Source: Streptomyces netropsis
GTDB taxonomy: Bacteria > Actinomycetota > Actinomycetes > Streptomycetales > Streptomycetaceae
DNA length: 64,000 bases
Reading direction: 5' to 3'
NCBI RefSeq assembly: GCF_014203545.1
Contig: NZ_JACHJG010000016.1
Span: forward strand, 92,817-156,816
Notes under the pieces: model-generated
The model's database searches: none
Told to the model about the DNA's origin: nothing
Seen by the model: the letters and a program-made list of their open reading frames with translations, nothing else
Made by a program: the position numbers and the translations under genes
Shown: positions 14,888 to 23,161 of the stretch, piece by piece
Layout: the number at the start of each line of letters is the position of its first letter
How positions within the stretch are numbered: the stretch's first letter is position 1

Positions 14888-16225
14888 TCAGAAGTCCCAT
14901 CCCTCGTCGTCGGCCACCGGCTCCGCGGGACCGCCCGCCGCCTTCGCGGCGAACGCCTCGCCCGCCATTCCCGCCGTCAGCGTCGTACCGTCGGCGGGGT
15001 CGACGAGCAGGAAGGAACCCGTGCGGCGGGAGTCGGCGTAGGCGTCGAGCGCCAGCGGCTCGGCGGTGCGCAGCACGACCCGGCCGATGTCGTTGGCGGC
15101 CAGCTCGCCGGGCGCCGGGTGCTGGGAGAGGTCGCCCAGCGTCAGCCGCGAGGGGATGTCCTTGACGATCGCCTTGACCGTGCGGGTGGTGTGCTTGAGC
15201 AGCACCCGGTCCCCGACGCGCAGCGGCCGGTCGGCGACGTGGCAGACGGTCGCCTCGACGTCCCGCGTGGGGGCGGGCGCCCCGGCGGCGGGGGCGATGA
15301 GGTCACCGCGGGAGACGTCCAGATCGTCGGTGAGGCGCAGGGTCACGGACTGCGGCGCCCACGCCACGTCGACCTGCGAGCCCAGCGCGTCGATGCCGGC
15401 GATGGTGCTGCGCCGCCCGGAGGGCAGCACGGTGACGTCCTCGCCGACGCGCAGCACCCCGGAGGCGAGCTGCCCCGCGTAGCCGCGGTAGTCGCGGTGT
15501 TCGGGGGTCTGCGGGCGGATGACGTACTGGACGGGGAAGCGGGCCGGGTCGCCGGTGGGGTCGGCGACGACGGGGACGCTCTCCAGGTGCTCCAGGACGG
15601 TCGGGCCGCCGTACCAGTCCATGTGCGCCGACGGCGTGACCACGTTGTCGCCGGCCAGCGCGGAGATCGGGACCGCGGTGACGTCCGGCACGCCGAGCGA
15701 GGCGGCGTACGCGGTGAACTCCTCGGCGATGGCCGCGAAGACGGGCTCCGCGTAGTCGACGAGGTCCATCTTGTTGACCGCCAGCACGACGTGCGGGACG
15801 CGCAGCAGGGCGGCGACCGCGGCGTGCCGGCGGGTCTGTTCGACGACGCCGTTGCGGGCGTCGACCAGCACCACCGCGAGCTCGGCGGTGGAGGCGCCGG
15901 TGACCATGTTGCGGGTGTACTGCACGTGCCCGGGGGTGTCGGCGAGGACGAACCGGCGGCGGGGGGTGGCGAAATAGCGGTACGCGACGTCGATGGTGAT
16001 GCCCTGCTCGCGCTCCGCGCGCAGCCCGTCGGTCAGCAGCGCCAGGTCGGGCGCCTGCTGCCCGCGGCCCAGCGAGGCCCGCTCGACGGCCTCCAGTTGG
16101 TCGGCCAGCACCGACTTGGAGTCGTGCAGCAGCCGCCCCACCAGCGTGGACTTGCCGTCGTCCACCGAGCCGGCGGTGGCGAAACGCAGCAGCGAGGTCG
16201 CCGCCGGGTCGATCGATGTGCTCAT
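14888..16225 (-). CDS. cysN: Sulfate adenylyltransferase subunit 1 (GTPase subunit)
   Basis: A 445-residue translation-factor-like GTPase. G1 is GSVDDGKST (19-27), G3 is DTPGH followed by VQYTRNMVTGAS, and G4 is NKMD. CysN hydrolyses GTP to drive the CysD reaction sulfate + ATP to adenylyl sulfate + PPi. No fused CysC kinase domain is present, in agreement with a separate cysC gene. It begins two bases after the cysD stop. Confidence 0.95.
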   Translation of the reverse strand: MSTSIDPAATSLLRFATAGSVDDGKSTLVGRLLHDSKSVLADQLEAVERASLGRGQQAPDLALLTDGLRAEREQGITIDVAYRYFATPRRRFVLADTPGHVQYTRNMVTGASTAELAVVLVDARNGVVEQTRRHAAVAALLRVPHVVLAVNKMDLVDYAEPVFAAIAEEFTAYAASLGVPDVTAVPISALAGDNVVTPSAHMDWYGGPTVLEHLESVPVVADPTGDPARFPVQYVIRPQTPEHRDYRGYAGQLASGVLRVGEDVTVLPSGRRSTIAGIDALGSQVDVAWAPQSVTLRLTDDLDVSRGDLIAPAAGAPAPTRDVEATVCHVADRPLRVGDRVLLKHTTRTVKAIVKDIPSRLTLGDLSQHPAPGELAANDIGRVVLRTAEPLALDAYADSRRTGSFLLVDPADGTTLTAGMAGEAFAAKAAGGPAEPVADDEGWDF

Positions 16226-16227
16226 GG

Positions 16228-17142
16228 CTAGAAGTACCCCTCGCGCTTGCGGTCCTCCATCGCGGCCTCCGACAGCTTGTCGTCGGCCCTCGTCGCGCCC
16301 CGCTCGGTGAGCCGGGACGCCGCGATCTCGGCGATGACGTCGGTGATCGTCACCGCCGAGGAGTCGACGGCACCGGTGCAGGACATGTCACCGACCGTGC
16401 GGTAACGCACCAGCCGTCTGACGACCCGCTCACCGTCCTTGGGGCCGCCCCAGTCGCCCGCCGCCAGCCACATGCCGTCCCGGGCGAACACCTCGCGCTC
16501 GTGGGCGTAGTAAATGGCCGGGAGCTCGATCTTCTCCCGGGCGATGTACTGCCACACGTCCAGCTCGGTCCAGTTCGACAGCGGGAAGACCCGCACGTGC
16601 TCACCGGGGGAGTGGCGGCCGTTGTACAGCTGCCACAGCTCCGGGCGCTGCCGGCGCGGGTCCCAGCCGCCGAACTCGTCGCGCAGCGAGAACACGCGCT
16701 CCTTCGCGCGCGCCTTCTCCTCGTCGCGCCGGCCGCCGCCGAAGACCGCGTCGAAGCGGTGCGTGCCGATCGCGTCCAGCAGGGGCACCGTCTGGAGGGG
16801 GTTGCGGGTGCCGTCGGGGCGCTCGCGCAGCCGCCCGTCGTCGATGAAGTCCTGCACGGACGCCACGTGCAGCCGCAGGCCGTGCTCGGCGACCGTGCGG
16901 TCGCGGTAGGCGAGGACCTCGGGGAAGTTGTGGCCGGTGTCCACGTGCAGCAGCGAGAACGGCACCGCCGCCGGGGCGAACGCCTTCAGCGCCAGATGCA
17001 GCATGACGATCGAGTCCTTGCCGCCGGAGAAGAGGATCACCGGCCGCTCGAACTCCCCCGCCACCTCGCGGAAGATGTGCACCGCCTCCGACTCCAGGGC
17101 GTCCAGGTGCGTCAGGGCGTAGGGGTTCTCGTCCACGCTCAC
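16228..17142 (-). CDS. cysD: Sulfate adenylyltransferase subunit 2
   Basis: A 304-residue PP-loop enzyme. The PP-loop is LFSGGKDSIVML, and the family hallmarks LLHVDTGHNFPEVLAYRD, FGGGRRDEEKARAKER and LSNWTELDVWQYI are all present. With CysN it makes adenylyl sulfate. I chose GTG 17140-17142 because GGAGAGGGG lies upstream and this start overlaps the cysC stop by four bases (GTGA), typical of translational coupling. Confidence 0.95.
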   Translation of the reverse strand: MSVDENPYALTHLDALESEAVHIFREVAGEFERPVILFSGGKDSIVMLHLALKAFAPAAVPFSLLHVDTGHNFPEVLAYRDRTVAEHGLRLHVASVQDFIDDGRLRERPDGTRNPLQTVPLLDAIGTHRFDAVFGGGRRDEEKARAKERVFSLRDEFGGWDPRRQRPELWQLYNGRHSPGEHVRVFPLSNWTELDVWQYIAREKIELPAIYYAHEREVFARDGMWLAAGDWGGPKDGERVVRRLVRYRTVGDMSCTGAVDSSAVTITDVIAEIAASRLTERGATRADDKLSEAAMEDRKREGYF

Positions 17143-17807
17143 AGCATTCCCCTCTCCGTCAGCAGCGCGTGCAGTTCCGCCACCGACTCCTCGACGCCCG
17201 ACCGGTGCGCCTCGATCCGCAGGTCCGGCTCCAAGGGCGCCTCGTACGGGTCGTCCACCCCCGTCAGTCCGGAGATCTCCCCCGCCGCCTGCTTGGCGTA
17301 CAGGCCCTTCACGTCCCGCACGGAGCACACCTCCACCGGCGTCGCCACGTGCACCTCCACATAGCCGGTGCCGTGCTCCTGGTGGCGCTTGCGGACGGCC
17401 TCGCGGGAATCCGCGTAGGGCGCGATGACGGGCACGAGGACGGTCACGCCGTGCGCGGCCAGCAACCGGGCGACGAAACCGATGCGCTGCACGTTGGTGT
17501 CGCGGTCCGCACGGGAGAAGCCGAGCCCGGCGGAGAGGAATTCGCGGATCTCGTCCCCGTCCAGCACCTCCACCCGGTGCCCCTCGTCACGCAACCGCCC
17601 CGCCAGCGCGTAGGCGATGGTCGTCTTGCCCGCGCTGGGCAGCCCGGTGAGCCACACGGTGGCGCCCCTCTTATGCAGCGCGCTCGCCTCCGGGCGCTCA
17701 GGCCCGGTGTCGACGTTCGTCGGCTTCGGTCGCTCGTTCCTCGCTCCCTGTGCCTCCTCTCTTTCGACACCGGCGCGCCCTTTGGCTCGCGCGCTGGGAC
17801 CCGTCAT
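17139..17807 (-). CDS. cysC: Adenylylsulfate (APS) kinase with unusual N-terminal extension
   Basis: A 222-residue protein whose kinase domain starts near residue 48 (GATVWLTGLPSAGKTT, Walker A). It continues with DGDEIREFLSAGLGFSRADRDTN and VIAPYADSR, all typical of APS kinase. It phosphorylates adenylyl sulfate to PAPS. ATG 17807 has AGGAG six bases upstream, and it begins 20 bases after the cysH stop. The first ~47 residues are low-complexity and contain a 70-base inverted-end sequence (17704-17773); most CysC proteins lack this. A start inside the extension cannot be excluded. Confidence 0.9.
   Translation of the reverse strand: MTGPSARAKGRAGVEREEAQGARNERPKPTNVDTGPERPEASALHKRGATVWLTGLPSAGKTTIAYALAGRLRDEGHRVEVLDGDEIREFLSAGLGFSRADRDTNVQRIGFVARLLAAHGVTVLVPVIAPYADSREAVRKRHQEHGTGYVEVHVATPVEVCSVRDVKGLYAKQAAGEISGLTGVDDPYEAPLEPDLRIEAHRSGVEESVAELHALLTERGML
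17704..17773. repeat. 70-bp element with 10-bp perfect inverted ends inside cysC
   Basis: CCGGTGTCGA at 17704-17713 and TCGACACCGG at 17764-17773 bound a purine/pyrimidine-skewed core. On the coding strand it encodes residues ~12-35 of the CysC extension (EREEAQGARNERPKPT). It looks like a small palindromic insertion or miniature element tolerated in the N-terminal tail. Confidence 0.4.
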
Positions 17808-17827
17808 CCGTATCTCCTGAGAATGTG

Positions 17828-18538
17828 TCATCCGTGAAGCCCGCATTCCGTTTTTCCGCGCCCGGACCACCTGCCGGCCCTGGCATCCTCACCGTCCTCG
17901 ACTTGGCGTGTGCACGGCGCGCAGCCGATGGAGGCGTAGCCCTCCGTCAGCAGCGGGTTGGTGAGCACACCGTGCTCCTCGACGTATCGGTCCACGTCCG
18001 CCTGCGTCCAGCGGGCGATCGGTGAGACCTTCACCTTCCGCCGTCGCGCGTCCCAGCCGACGACGGGCGTCCGCGCGCGGGTCGGCGACTCGTCGCGGCG
18101 CAGCCCGGTCGCCCAGGCGTCGTACGCGACGAGGCCTTCCTCCAGCGGCCGGACCTTACGCAGCGCGCAGCACAGGTCCGGGTCGCGGTCGTGCAGCCGC
18201 GGTCCGTGCTCGGCGTCCTGCTCGGCCACGGAACGGCGCGGGGTGAGGGTGATGACGTTGACGTCCATGACCGCGGCGACCGCGTCGCGGGTGCCGATGG
18301 TCTCCGGGAAGTGGTAGCCGGTGTCCAGGAAGACGACGTCCACGCCGGGCAGGGCGCGGGACGCGAGGTGGGCGACGACCGCGTCCTCCATGGAGGAGGT
18401 GACGCAGAACCGCGGCCCGAACGTCTCGGCCGCCCAGCGCAGGATGTCGAGCGCCGGGGCGTCCTCCAGCTCCCGCCCGGCCCGCTCGGCCAGTGCTTCC
18501 AAAGAGGCGTGACGGTCAGTCAAGTCGACGTCGTTCAT
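17828..18538 (-). CDS. cysH: Phosphoadenylyl/adenylyl-sulfate reductase (Fe-S type)
   Basis: A 236-residue reductase. FCVTSSMEDAVVAHLA is the modified PP-loop, and LDTGYHFPETIGTRD follows. It has the CC pair (DPDLCCALRKVRPLEEGL) and CxxC (GYASIGCAPCTRQV) that bind a [4Fe-4S] cluster in APS reductases. It ends with the catalytic ECGLHG. It reduces APS or PAPS to sulfite with thioredoxin. The start overlaps the stop of the zinc-ribbon gene (ATGA). Confidence 0.93.
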   Translation of the reverse strand: MNDVDLTDRHASLEALAERAGRELEDAPALDILRWAAETFGPRFCVTSSMEDAVVAHLASRALPGVDVVFLDTGYHFPETIGTRDAVAAVMDVNVITLTPRRSVAEQDAEHGPRLHDRDPDLCCALRKVRPLEEGLVAYDAWATGLRRDESPTRARTPVVGWDARRRKVKVSPIARWTQADVDRYVEEHGVLTNPLLTEGYASIGCAPCTRQVEDGEDARAGRWSGRGKTECGLHG

Positions 18539-18720
18539 GGCGATTCGATGCCCCCTTCGTGGGTGTCGTGCCGCAGGCCCTTGGCCAGCAACCCGAGGAA
18601 CGAGAGCCGGAACGCGCGGTTGCAGGCACCGCATTCCCAGCTGCCGTGCCCCTCCTCGGAGGGGCGCAGGTCCTCGTCCCCGCAGTACGGGCAGTAGAAG
18701 GGGGCCGCCCGCCCGCTCAT
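18535..18720 (-). CDS. Small zinc-ribbon protein between sir and cysH
   Basis: A 61-residue protein with two CxxC pairs (YCPYCGDEDL and WECGACNRAF), a likely zinc ribbon or rubredoxin-like knuckle. The remainder (RLSFLGLLAKGLRHD) may form an amphipathic helix. Its start and stop overlap sir and cysH by four bases each (ATGA), so it is translated with them in a fixed ratio. The place in the operon suggests a role in electron transfer to, or assembly of, sulfite/APS reductase; this is inference. Confidence 0.8.
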   Translation of the reverse strand: MSGRAAPFYCPYCGDEDLRPSEEGHGSWECGACNRAFRLSFLGLLAKGLRHDTHEGGIESP

Positions 18721-20414
18721 GACAGATCCTCCTGCGCGGCACGGGCCGCCCAGGTCGCGAACCGCTCACCGTCCTCGCGCTGCTCCGAGAACCGGGTGAG
18801 GACGCGCTCGACGTAGTCCGGGAGCTCGGCCGAAGTGACCTTCAGGCCGCGGACCTTGCGGCCGAAGCCGGCCTCGAGGCCCAGCGCGCCGCCCAGGTGC
18901 ACCTGGAAGCCCTCGACCTGGTTGCCGTCGTCGTCGACGACGAGCTGGCCCTTGAGACCGATGTCCGCGACCTGGATGCGGGCGCAGGCGTTCGGGCAGC
19001 CGTTGATGTTGATGGTGACCGGCTGGTCGAAGTCCGGCAGCCGGCGCTCCAGTTCGTCGATCAGGCTCTGGCCCCGGCCCTTGGTCTCGACGATGGCGAG
19101 CTTGCAGAACTCGATGCCCGTGCAGGCCATCGTGCCGCGCCGGAAGGGCGACGGGCTGACCCGCAGATCCAGTGCCTCCAACCCGGCGACCAGGGACTCC
19201 ACCTGCTCCTCGGGAACGTCGAGCACGATCATCTTCTGCTCGGCGGTGGTGCGCAGCCGACCCGAGCCGTGGGCCTCCGCCAGCGCGGCGACCTTCACCA
19301 GAAGGGTGCCGTCGACCCGGCCCACGCGCGGCGCGAAGCCGACGTAGAACGCGCCGTCCTTCTGACGGTGGACGCCGACGTGGTCGCGCCACTGTTCGAC
19401 GGGCGCGGCGGGCGCGGGGCCGTCGAGGAGCGGGCGCCGCAGATACTCCTCCTCCAGGACCCGGCGGAACTTCTCCGCGCCCCAGTCGGCGACGAGGAAC
19501 TTCAGCCGGGCGCGGTTGCGCAGCCGCCGGTAGCCGTAGTCGCGGAAGATGCCGATCACGCCGCCGTACACGTCGGGGACCTCGTCCAGCGGCACCCAGG
19601 CGCCGAGCCGGACCCCGATCTTCGGGTTGGTGGACAGACCGCCGCCGACCCACAGATCGAAGCCGGGGCCGTGTTCGGGGTGGTCGACGCCGACGAACGC
19701 GATGTCGTTGATCTCGTGCGCCACGTCCAGCAACGGCGAACCGGAGACGGCGGACTTGAACTTGCGCGGCAGATTGGAGAAGTCCTTGTTGCCGATGAAC
19801 CGGCGGTGGATCTCGTCGATGGCGGGCGTGCCGTCGACGATCTCGTCCTCGGCGATGCCGGCGACGGGCGAGCCGAGGATCACGCGGGGCGTGTCACCGC
19901 AGGCCTCGGTCGTCGACAGGCCCACGGCCTCCAGCCGCCGCCATATCTCGGGGACGTCCTCGATCCGGATCCAGTGGTACTGCACGTTCTGCCGGTCGGT
20001 GAGGTCCGCGGTGCCCCGGGCGAACTCCTGGGAGATCTCGCCGATGACGCGCAGCTGCCCGGTGGTCAGCCGGCCGCCGTCGATGCGGACCCGCAGCATG
20101 AAGTAGCGGTCGTCAAGCTCCTCCGGCCCCAGGATCGCGGTCTTGCCGCCGTCGATCCCGGGCTTGCGCTGGGTGTACAGGCCCCACCAACGCATGCGGC
20201 CGCGCAGGTCGTTGGGGTCGATCGAGTCGAAACCGGCCTTGGAGTAGATCGTCTCAATACGTGTCCGCACATTGAGACCGTCGTCGTCCTTCTTGAACTG
20301 CTCGTTGCCGTTGAGCGGTGTGTGATGGCCGACGGCCCACTGGCCCTCGCCGCGGTGGCGGCCGGCCTTGCGGCGGGTCGTGGCATCGGCGGCGCTTTCC
20401 GAGGTGGCAGCCAT
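18717..20414 (-). CDS. sir: Ferredoxin-dependent sulfite (nitrite/sulfite) reductase
   Basis: A 565-residue siroheme/[4Fe-4S] reductase with the usual duplicated architecture. The cluster-binding cysteines are in MACTGIEFCKLA and NINGCPNACARIQ, and the substrate-side arginines are in LTDRQNVQYHWIR. It reduces sulfite to sulfide with six electrons from ferredoxin; its place with cysH points to sulfite rather than nitrite. ATG 20414 follows AAGGAC; the upstream ATG at 20468 lacks a good site. It heads the operon behind a cysteine-type leader peptide. Confidence 0.92.
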   Translation of the reverse strand: MAATSESAADATTRRKAGRHRGEGQWAVGHHTPLNGNEQFKKDDDGLNVRTRIETIYSKAGFDSIDPNDLRGRMRWWGLYTQRKPGIDGGKTAILGPEELDDRYFMLRVRIDGGRLTTGQLRVIGEISQEFARGTADLTDRQNVQYHWIRIEDVPEIWRRLEAVGLSTTEACGDTPRVILGSPVAGIAEDEIVDGTPAIDEIHRRFIGNKDFSNLPRKFKSAVSGSPLLDVAHEINDIAFVGVDHPEHGPGFDLWVGGGLSTNPKIGVRLGAWVPLDEVPDVYGGVIGIFRDYGYRRLRNRARLKFLVADWGAEKFRRVLEEEYLRRPLLDGPAPAAPVEQWRDHVGVHRQKDGAFYVGFAPRVGRVDGTLLVKVAALAEAHGSGRLRTTAEQKMIVLDVPEEQVESLVAGLEALDLRVSPSPFRRGTMACTGIEFCKLAIVETKGRGQSLIDELERRLPDFDQPVTININGCPNACARIQVADIGLKGQLVVDDDGNQVEGFQVHLGGALGLEAGFGRKVRGLKVTSAELPDYVERVLTRFSEQREDGERFATWAARAAQEDLS

Positions 20415-20655
20415 GGCGATATGTCCTTCTGGGGGCGGCTCTGAGGAGGGCTGTTCATGCCGAGACACCCCCTATGACCTGCGCATACGCCGATCGACCC
20501 GGGCATGCGCGAAACAGCGGTCACGGGTGGTGCGACATGCGCGGCGAGCGCGGGCACGGCGGTGCGGGGTGGGGCGGCTCGGGGTGGCTCGTCCGCGACG
20601 ATGGGGACGGCGAGGGGGCGGGAGGGCGCCGGGAACAACGGTGGTGCTGAGACTC

Positions 20656-20739
20656 TCAGCCCGCCGGACAGATGGCGCTGGACATGCGGCCCAGGTCGAC
20701 GTGACGTCGACTCACCAAGGCAACTCCAGCTCGAGACAT
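20656..20739 (-). CDS. Cysteine-responsive putative leader peptide of the sulfur operon
   Basis: A 27-codon ORF upstream of sir. It contains ALVSRRHVDLGRMSSAICPA, the signature of the widespread actinobacterial leader peptides found before sulfur genes (RRHxDLxRxSSAxC). The single Cys codon lies four codons before the stop. A stem-loop GCTGAG/CTCAGC (20646-20660) covers the stop codon. Ribosome stalling at the Cys codon when cysteinyl-tRNA is scarce would expose or hide this structure and so control sir and the genes after it. The distance to sir is 241 bases. Confidence 0.85.
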   Translation of the reverse strand: MSRAGVALVSRRHVDLGRMSSAICPAG

Positions 20740-20862
20740 GACGGAAGCGTGGCACGGCGGTCTCCGGCCAGTAAAGCGTTGTCCGCGATGCGGACTGTAT
20801 CGTCTCGGATGCCGGGATGGTTGTCTGTGCCGCCCGCAGCGGCGGGCGCCCTGCGGGCGCGT

Positions 20863-20908
20863 CCTCAATCGCCGGGCAGGCTGCAATCAGCCTGCCCGGC
20901 GATTGAGG
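20863..20908. repeat. 21-bp perfect inverted repeat, member of an interspersed family
   Basis: Arms 20863-20883 and 20888-20908 pair perfectly around CAAT. The right flank (about 20897-20934, from CGGCGATTGAGG to GGAGGTGCACC) recurs almost unchanged at 37767-37803. The element is a bidirectional-terminator-like repeat at the 3' end of the GNAT gene. Confidence 0.7.
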
Positions 20909-20972
20909 ACACCGCCGCGCAGCGGAGGTGCACCTGCCGCGGCCCGCAGTCGAAGAACCGGCCGGTCAGGCC

Positions 20973-21548
20973 TTACGCGCCGGGCCACGGGCCGGGCAGC
21001 GGGGCCGCCGGCTCGTCCTCGGTCTTGGTGTCGAAGACCCGGAAGCCACGCCGCTCGTAGTTGGCGAGGGCGTGCGGGCCGTCCTTGTCGCAGGTGTGCA
21101 GCCACACCCGCTTCGTCGGCGTCAGCTCCGGCCACCGCTCGGCCAGGTCCCACGCCCGCGCGGCGCCGAACGTCAGCAGCCGCCCGCCGAGGCGACGCCC
21201 CTGGAAGGCCGGGAGCAACCCGAAGTAGGCGATCTCGACGGTGCCCTCGCCCTGGGGGTCCAGCTCCATGTAACCCGCGGGCGTCCCCCGGTCGTACGCC
21301 ACCCAGGTCTCCACACCCGGCCGCTCCAGATAGGCCAGCCACCGCTCGTACGGCCACGGCAGCCGGTCGGTCCAGCTGATGCTCCCGCCCACCGCCGTGT
21401 AGAGGAAACGGCTCAGCTCGGGCGAGGGCACCTCGGCCCGCTCGATCCGCAGGCCGTCCGGCACATCCGGCTCGGAAACCGGCGCGAGGTCGTCCGGAGA
21501 CGTCAGTTCCATGGACCAGGTCGTCACAGAAATCACGCTGTTGCTCAT
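20973..21548 (-). CDS. GNAT-family N-acetyltransferase
   Basis: A 191-residue acetyltransferase. Motif A for acetyl-CoA is GLLPAFQGRRLGGRLLTFGA, preceded by EIAYF and followed by LHTCDKDGPHALANYERRGFRVF, the usual GNAT C-terminus. The substrate is unknown. No clear ribosome binding site marks the start, and the next in-frame ATG (12 codons later) is an alternative. It is followed by the inverted repeat at 20863-20908, which may end its transcript. Confidence 0.85.
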   Translation of the reverse strand: MSNSVISVTTWSMELTSPDDLAPVSEPDVPDGLRIERAEVPSPELSRFLYTAVGGSISWTDRLPWPYERWLAYLERPGVETWVAYDRGTPAGYMELDPQGEGTVEIAYFGLLPAFQGRRLGGRLLTFGAARAWDLAERWPELTPTKRVWLHTCDKDGPHALANYERRGFRVFDTKTEDEPAAPLPGPWPGA

Positions 21549-21606
21549 GTCAACCAGCCAACCACGCGTTCGGGCGGACCTCGCCGGGGGCCCCGGGCGG
21601 GGGCGG

Positions 21607-22902
21607 TCAGCGCGCCGGCAGGCCGTGGCGGGCGGCCAGCACGACCGGGGCCCGGGATGCCGGCAGCAGGTCCTCCGCGTGCAGCGGCGCCAGCAGCCGG
21701 ACGTCGATGCCGTCCGCGAAGCGGTACGGGCGGTGGCTGAGCACCCCCGCCAGCGTGCGCCGCATCCGGGACATCTCCGCCCGTACCGTCACCGTGCGGG
21801 TGGCGTCGCCGAAGAGATCCGACGCCAGCTCCGCGGCCGTGCGCCCGGCGGGGTGGCGGGCCAGTACGTACAGCAGCTCGGCGTGCCGCGGGCTCAGCTC
21901 CTGCGACCACTGCCCCGACTCGCCGGAGACCGTCACCGTCCAGCTCCGGGGCCGGCGCAGGTCCAGCACCACCCGGCCCGGCGTGCCGTCCCGGCCCGCC
22001 CCCGCGTCGGGCTCCTCGACGCGCACCAGCCAGCCGTCCGGCAGGGGTTCGAGCCGGCACAGCCCGAGGGTCGGCAGCCACACCCGTCCCGGCGCCACCG
22101 ACTTGGGCAGCACCACCCGGCCCACCGGGCCCATGCCGGTCACCGCCGCCGTCCAGCCGTCCCGGTCGACCGCCAGCGCCCGGCCGCCGATCCGGGCCAG
22201 CATGGGCGTGGCGACCGAGCGCAGCCGGTCGACGGACTCCCAGTGCCGGGCGCGCAGCTCCGCCTCGGCCACCTTGGCCACCGCCGTGACGAGGGCCAGC
22301 GAGGCCGGATTGAACGCGCCCGCGGGCCCGCTGACGTTCAACACGCCCACCAGCCGCCCGTCCCGAGGGTCGTGCAGCGGGGCCGCCGCGCAGGTCCAGG
22401 CGTGATGGGTCCGGACGAAGTGCTCGGCGGAGTGCACCTGCACCGGGCGGCGCTCCACCAGCGCGGTGCCGAGGCCGTTCGTGCCGACCAGGTCCTCCGT
22501 CCAGGAGGCCCCCACGTCGAAACCCAGCCGGGTGGCGTTCCTGATCACCCCGTGGCTGCCCTCCCGCCACAGCACCCGGCCGTCGGCGTCCGCGACGGCC
22601 ATCAGATGCTGCACGGTGTCGGCCACCTCGCCCAGCCCCTCGCGCAGCTGCGGCAGCAGCCCGCCCAGCCCGGAGGTGTGCCGCCGGTGCTCCACCTCCT
22701 CGGCCGACAGGGCCGGTGCGGCCCGGCCCACGTCCGGGTCGATGCCGTGGCGCCGCGCGCGATGCCAGGACTGCCCGATCACCTGACGCGGAAGCACGGC
22801 TCCGGCCTGCCGGGAGGGCTCCGTACCGGCGAGCGACGGATCAGCGAGCCACGCCTCCCGGACGGCGGGCAGCAGGCCCGCCTCGAATGGTCTGCGGTTC
22901 AC
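21607..22902 (-). CDS. GAF-domain transcriptional regulator with C-terminal winged helix
   Basis: A 431-residue protein. Residues ~30-60 contain SWHRARRHGIDPD, typical of AcoR-like regulators. A GAF sensor domain follows (about 75-210: MAVADADGRVLWREGS, GASWTEDLVGTNGLGTALVE, APLHDPRDGRLVGVLNVSG). No AAA+ sigma-54 domain is present. The end (about 330-415) carries a winged-helix output, LSPRHAELLYVLARHPAGRTAAELASDLFG. This actinobacterial architecture often controls dehydrogenase genes. GTG 22902 is chosen as the start. Overlapping palindromes just upstream could be its own operator. Confidence 0.82.
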   Translation of the reverse strand: MNRRPFEAGLLPAVREAWLADPSLAGTEPSRQAGAVLPRQVIGQSWHRARRHGIDPDVGRAAPALSAEEVEHRRHTSGLGGLLPQLREGLGEVADTVQHLMAVADADGRVLWREGSHGVIRNATRLGFDVGASWTEDLVGTNGLGTALVERRPVQVHSAEHFVRTHHAWTCAAAPLHDPRDGRLVGVLNVSGPAGAFNPASLALVTAVAKVAEAELRARHWESVDRLRSVATPMLARIGGRALAVDRDGWTAAVTGMGPVGRVVLPKSVAPGRVWLPTLGLCRLEPLPDGWLVRVEEPDAGAGRDGTPGRVVLDLRRPRSWTVTVSGESGQWSQELSPRHAELLYVLARHPAGRTAAELASDLFGDATRTVTVRAEMSRMRRTLAGVLSHRPYRFADGIDVRLLAPLHAEDLLPASRAPVVLAARHGLPAR

Positions 22903-22951
22903 GCTGCAATGGTGCCGCCGCGAGGCCCGTCGCGTCGGGGCATCGGCAAGA

Positions 22952-22974
22952 TTGCAACGCACTGCAACCGTTGC
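22952..22974. promoter_or_regulatory. Overlapping TTGCA/GCAAC palindromes between the GAF regulator and yihY
   Basis: TTGCA-N6-TGCAA at 22952-22967 overlaps GCAAC-C-GTTGC at 22964-22974, 50-72 bases before the regulator start. This is a plausible autoregulatory operator in the divergent region. Confidence 0.4.
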
Positions 22975-23161
22975 GGGTGGCACCTGTGCGGGCGCAAGGT
23001 GACAGGGAGCGGTCGGAGGGTGGTGCCGAGTCGGCGCAGCATCACCCTCCGCCTCGACTCCCGCCGCCGTCGCGGCCGTCGCCCGCCCCACCCCTGCCCT
23101 CCCGCGCCACCCATTCGGCCACCGTGCAGGCCAAGGGCCATTCGGCGGATACGGTAAGGGC

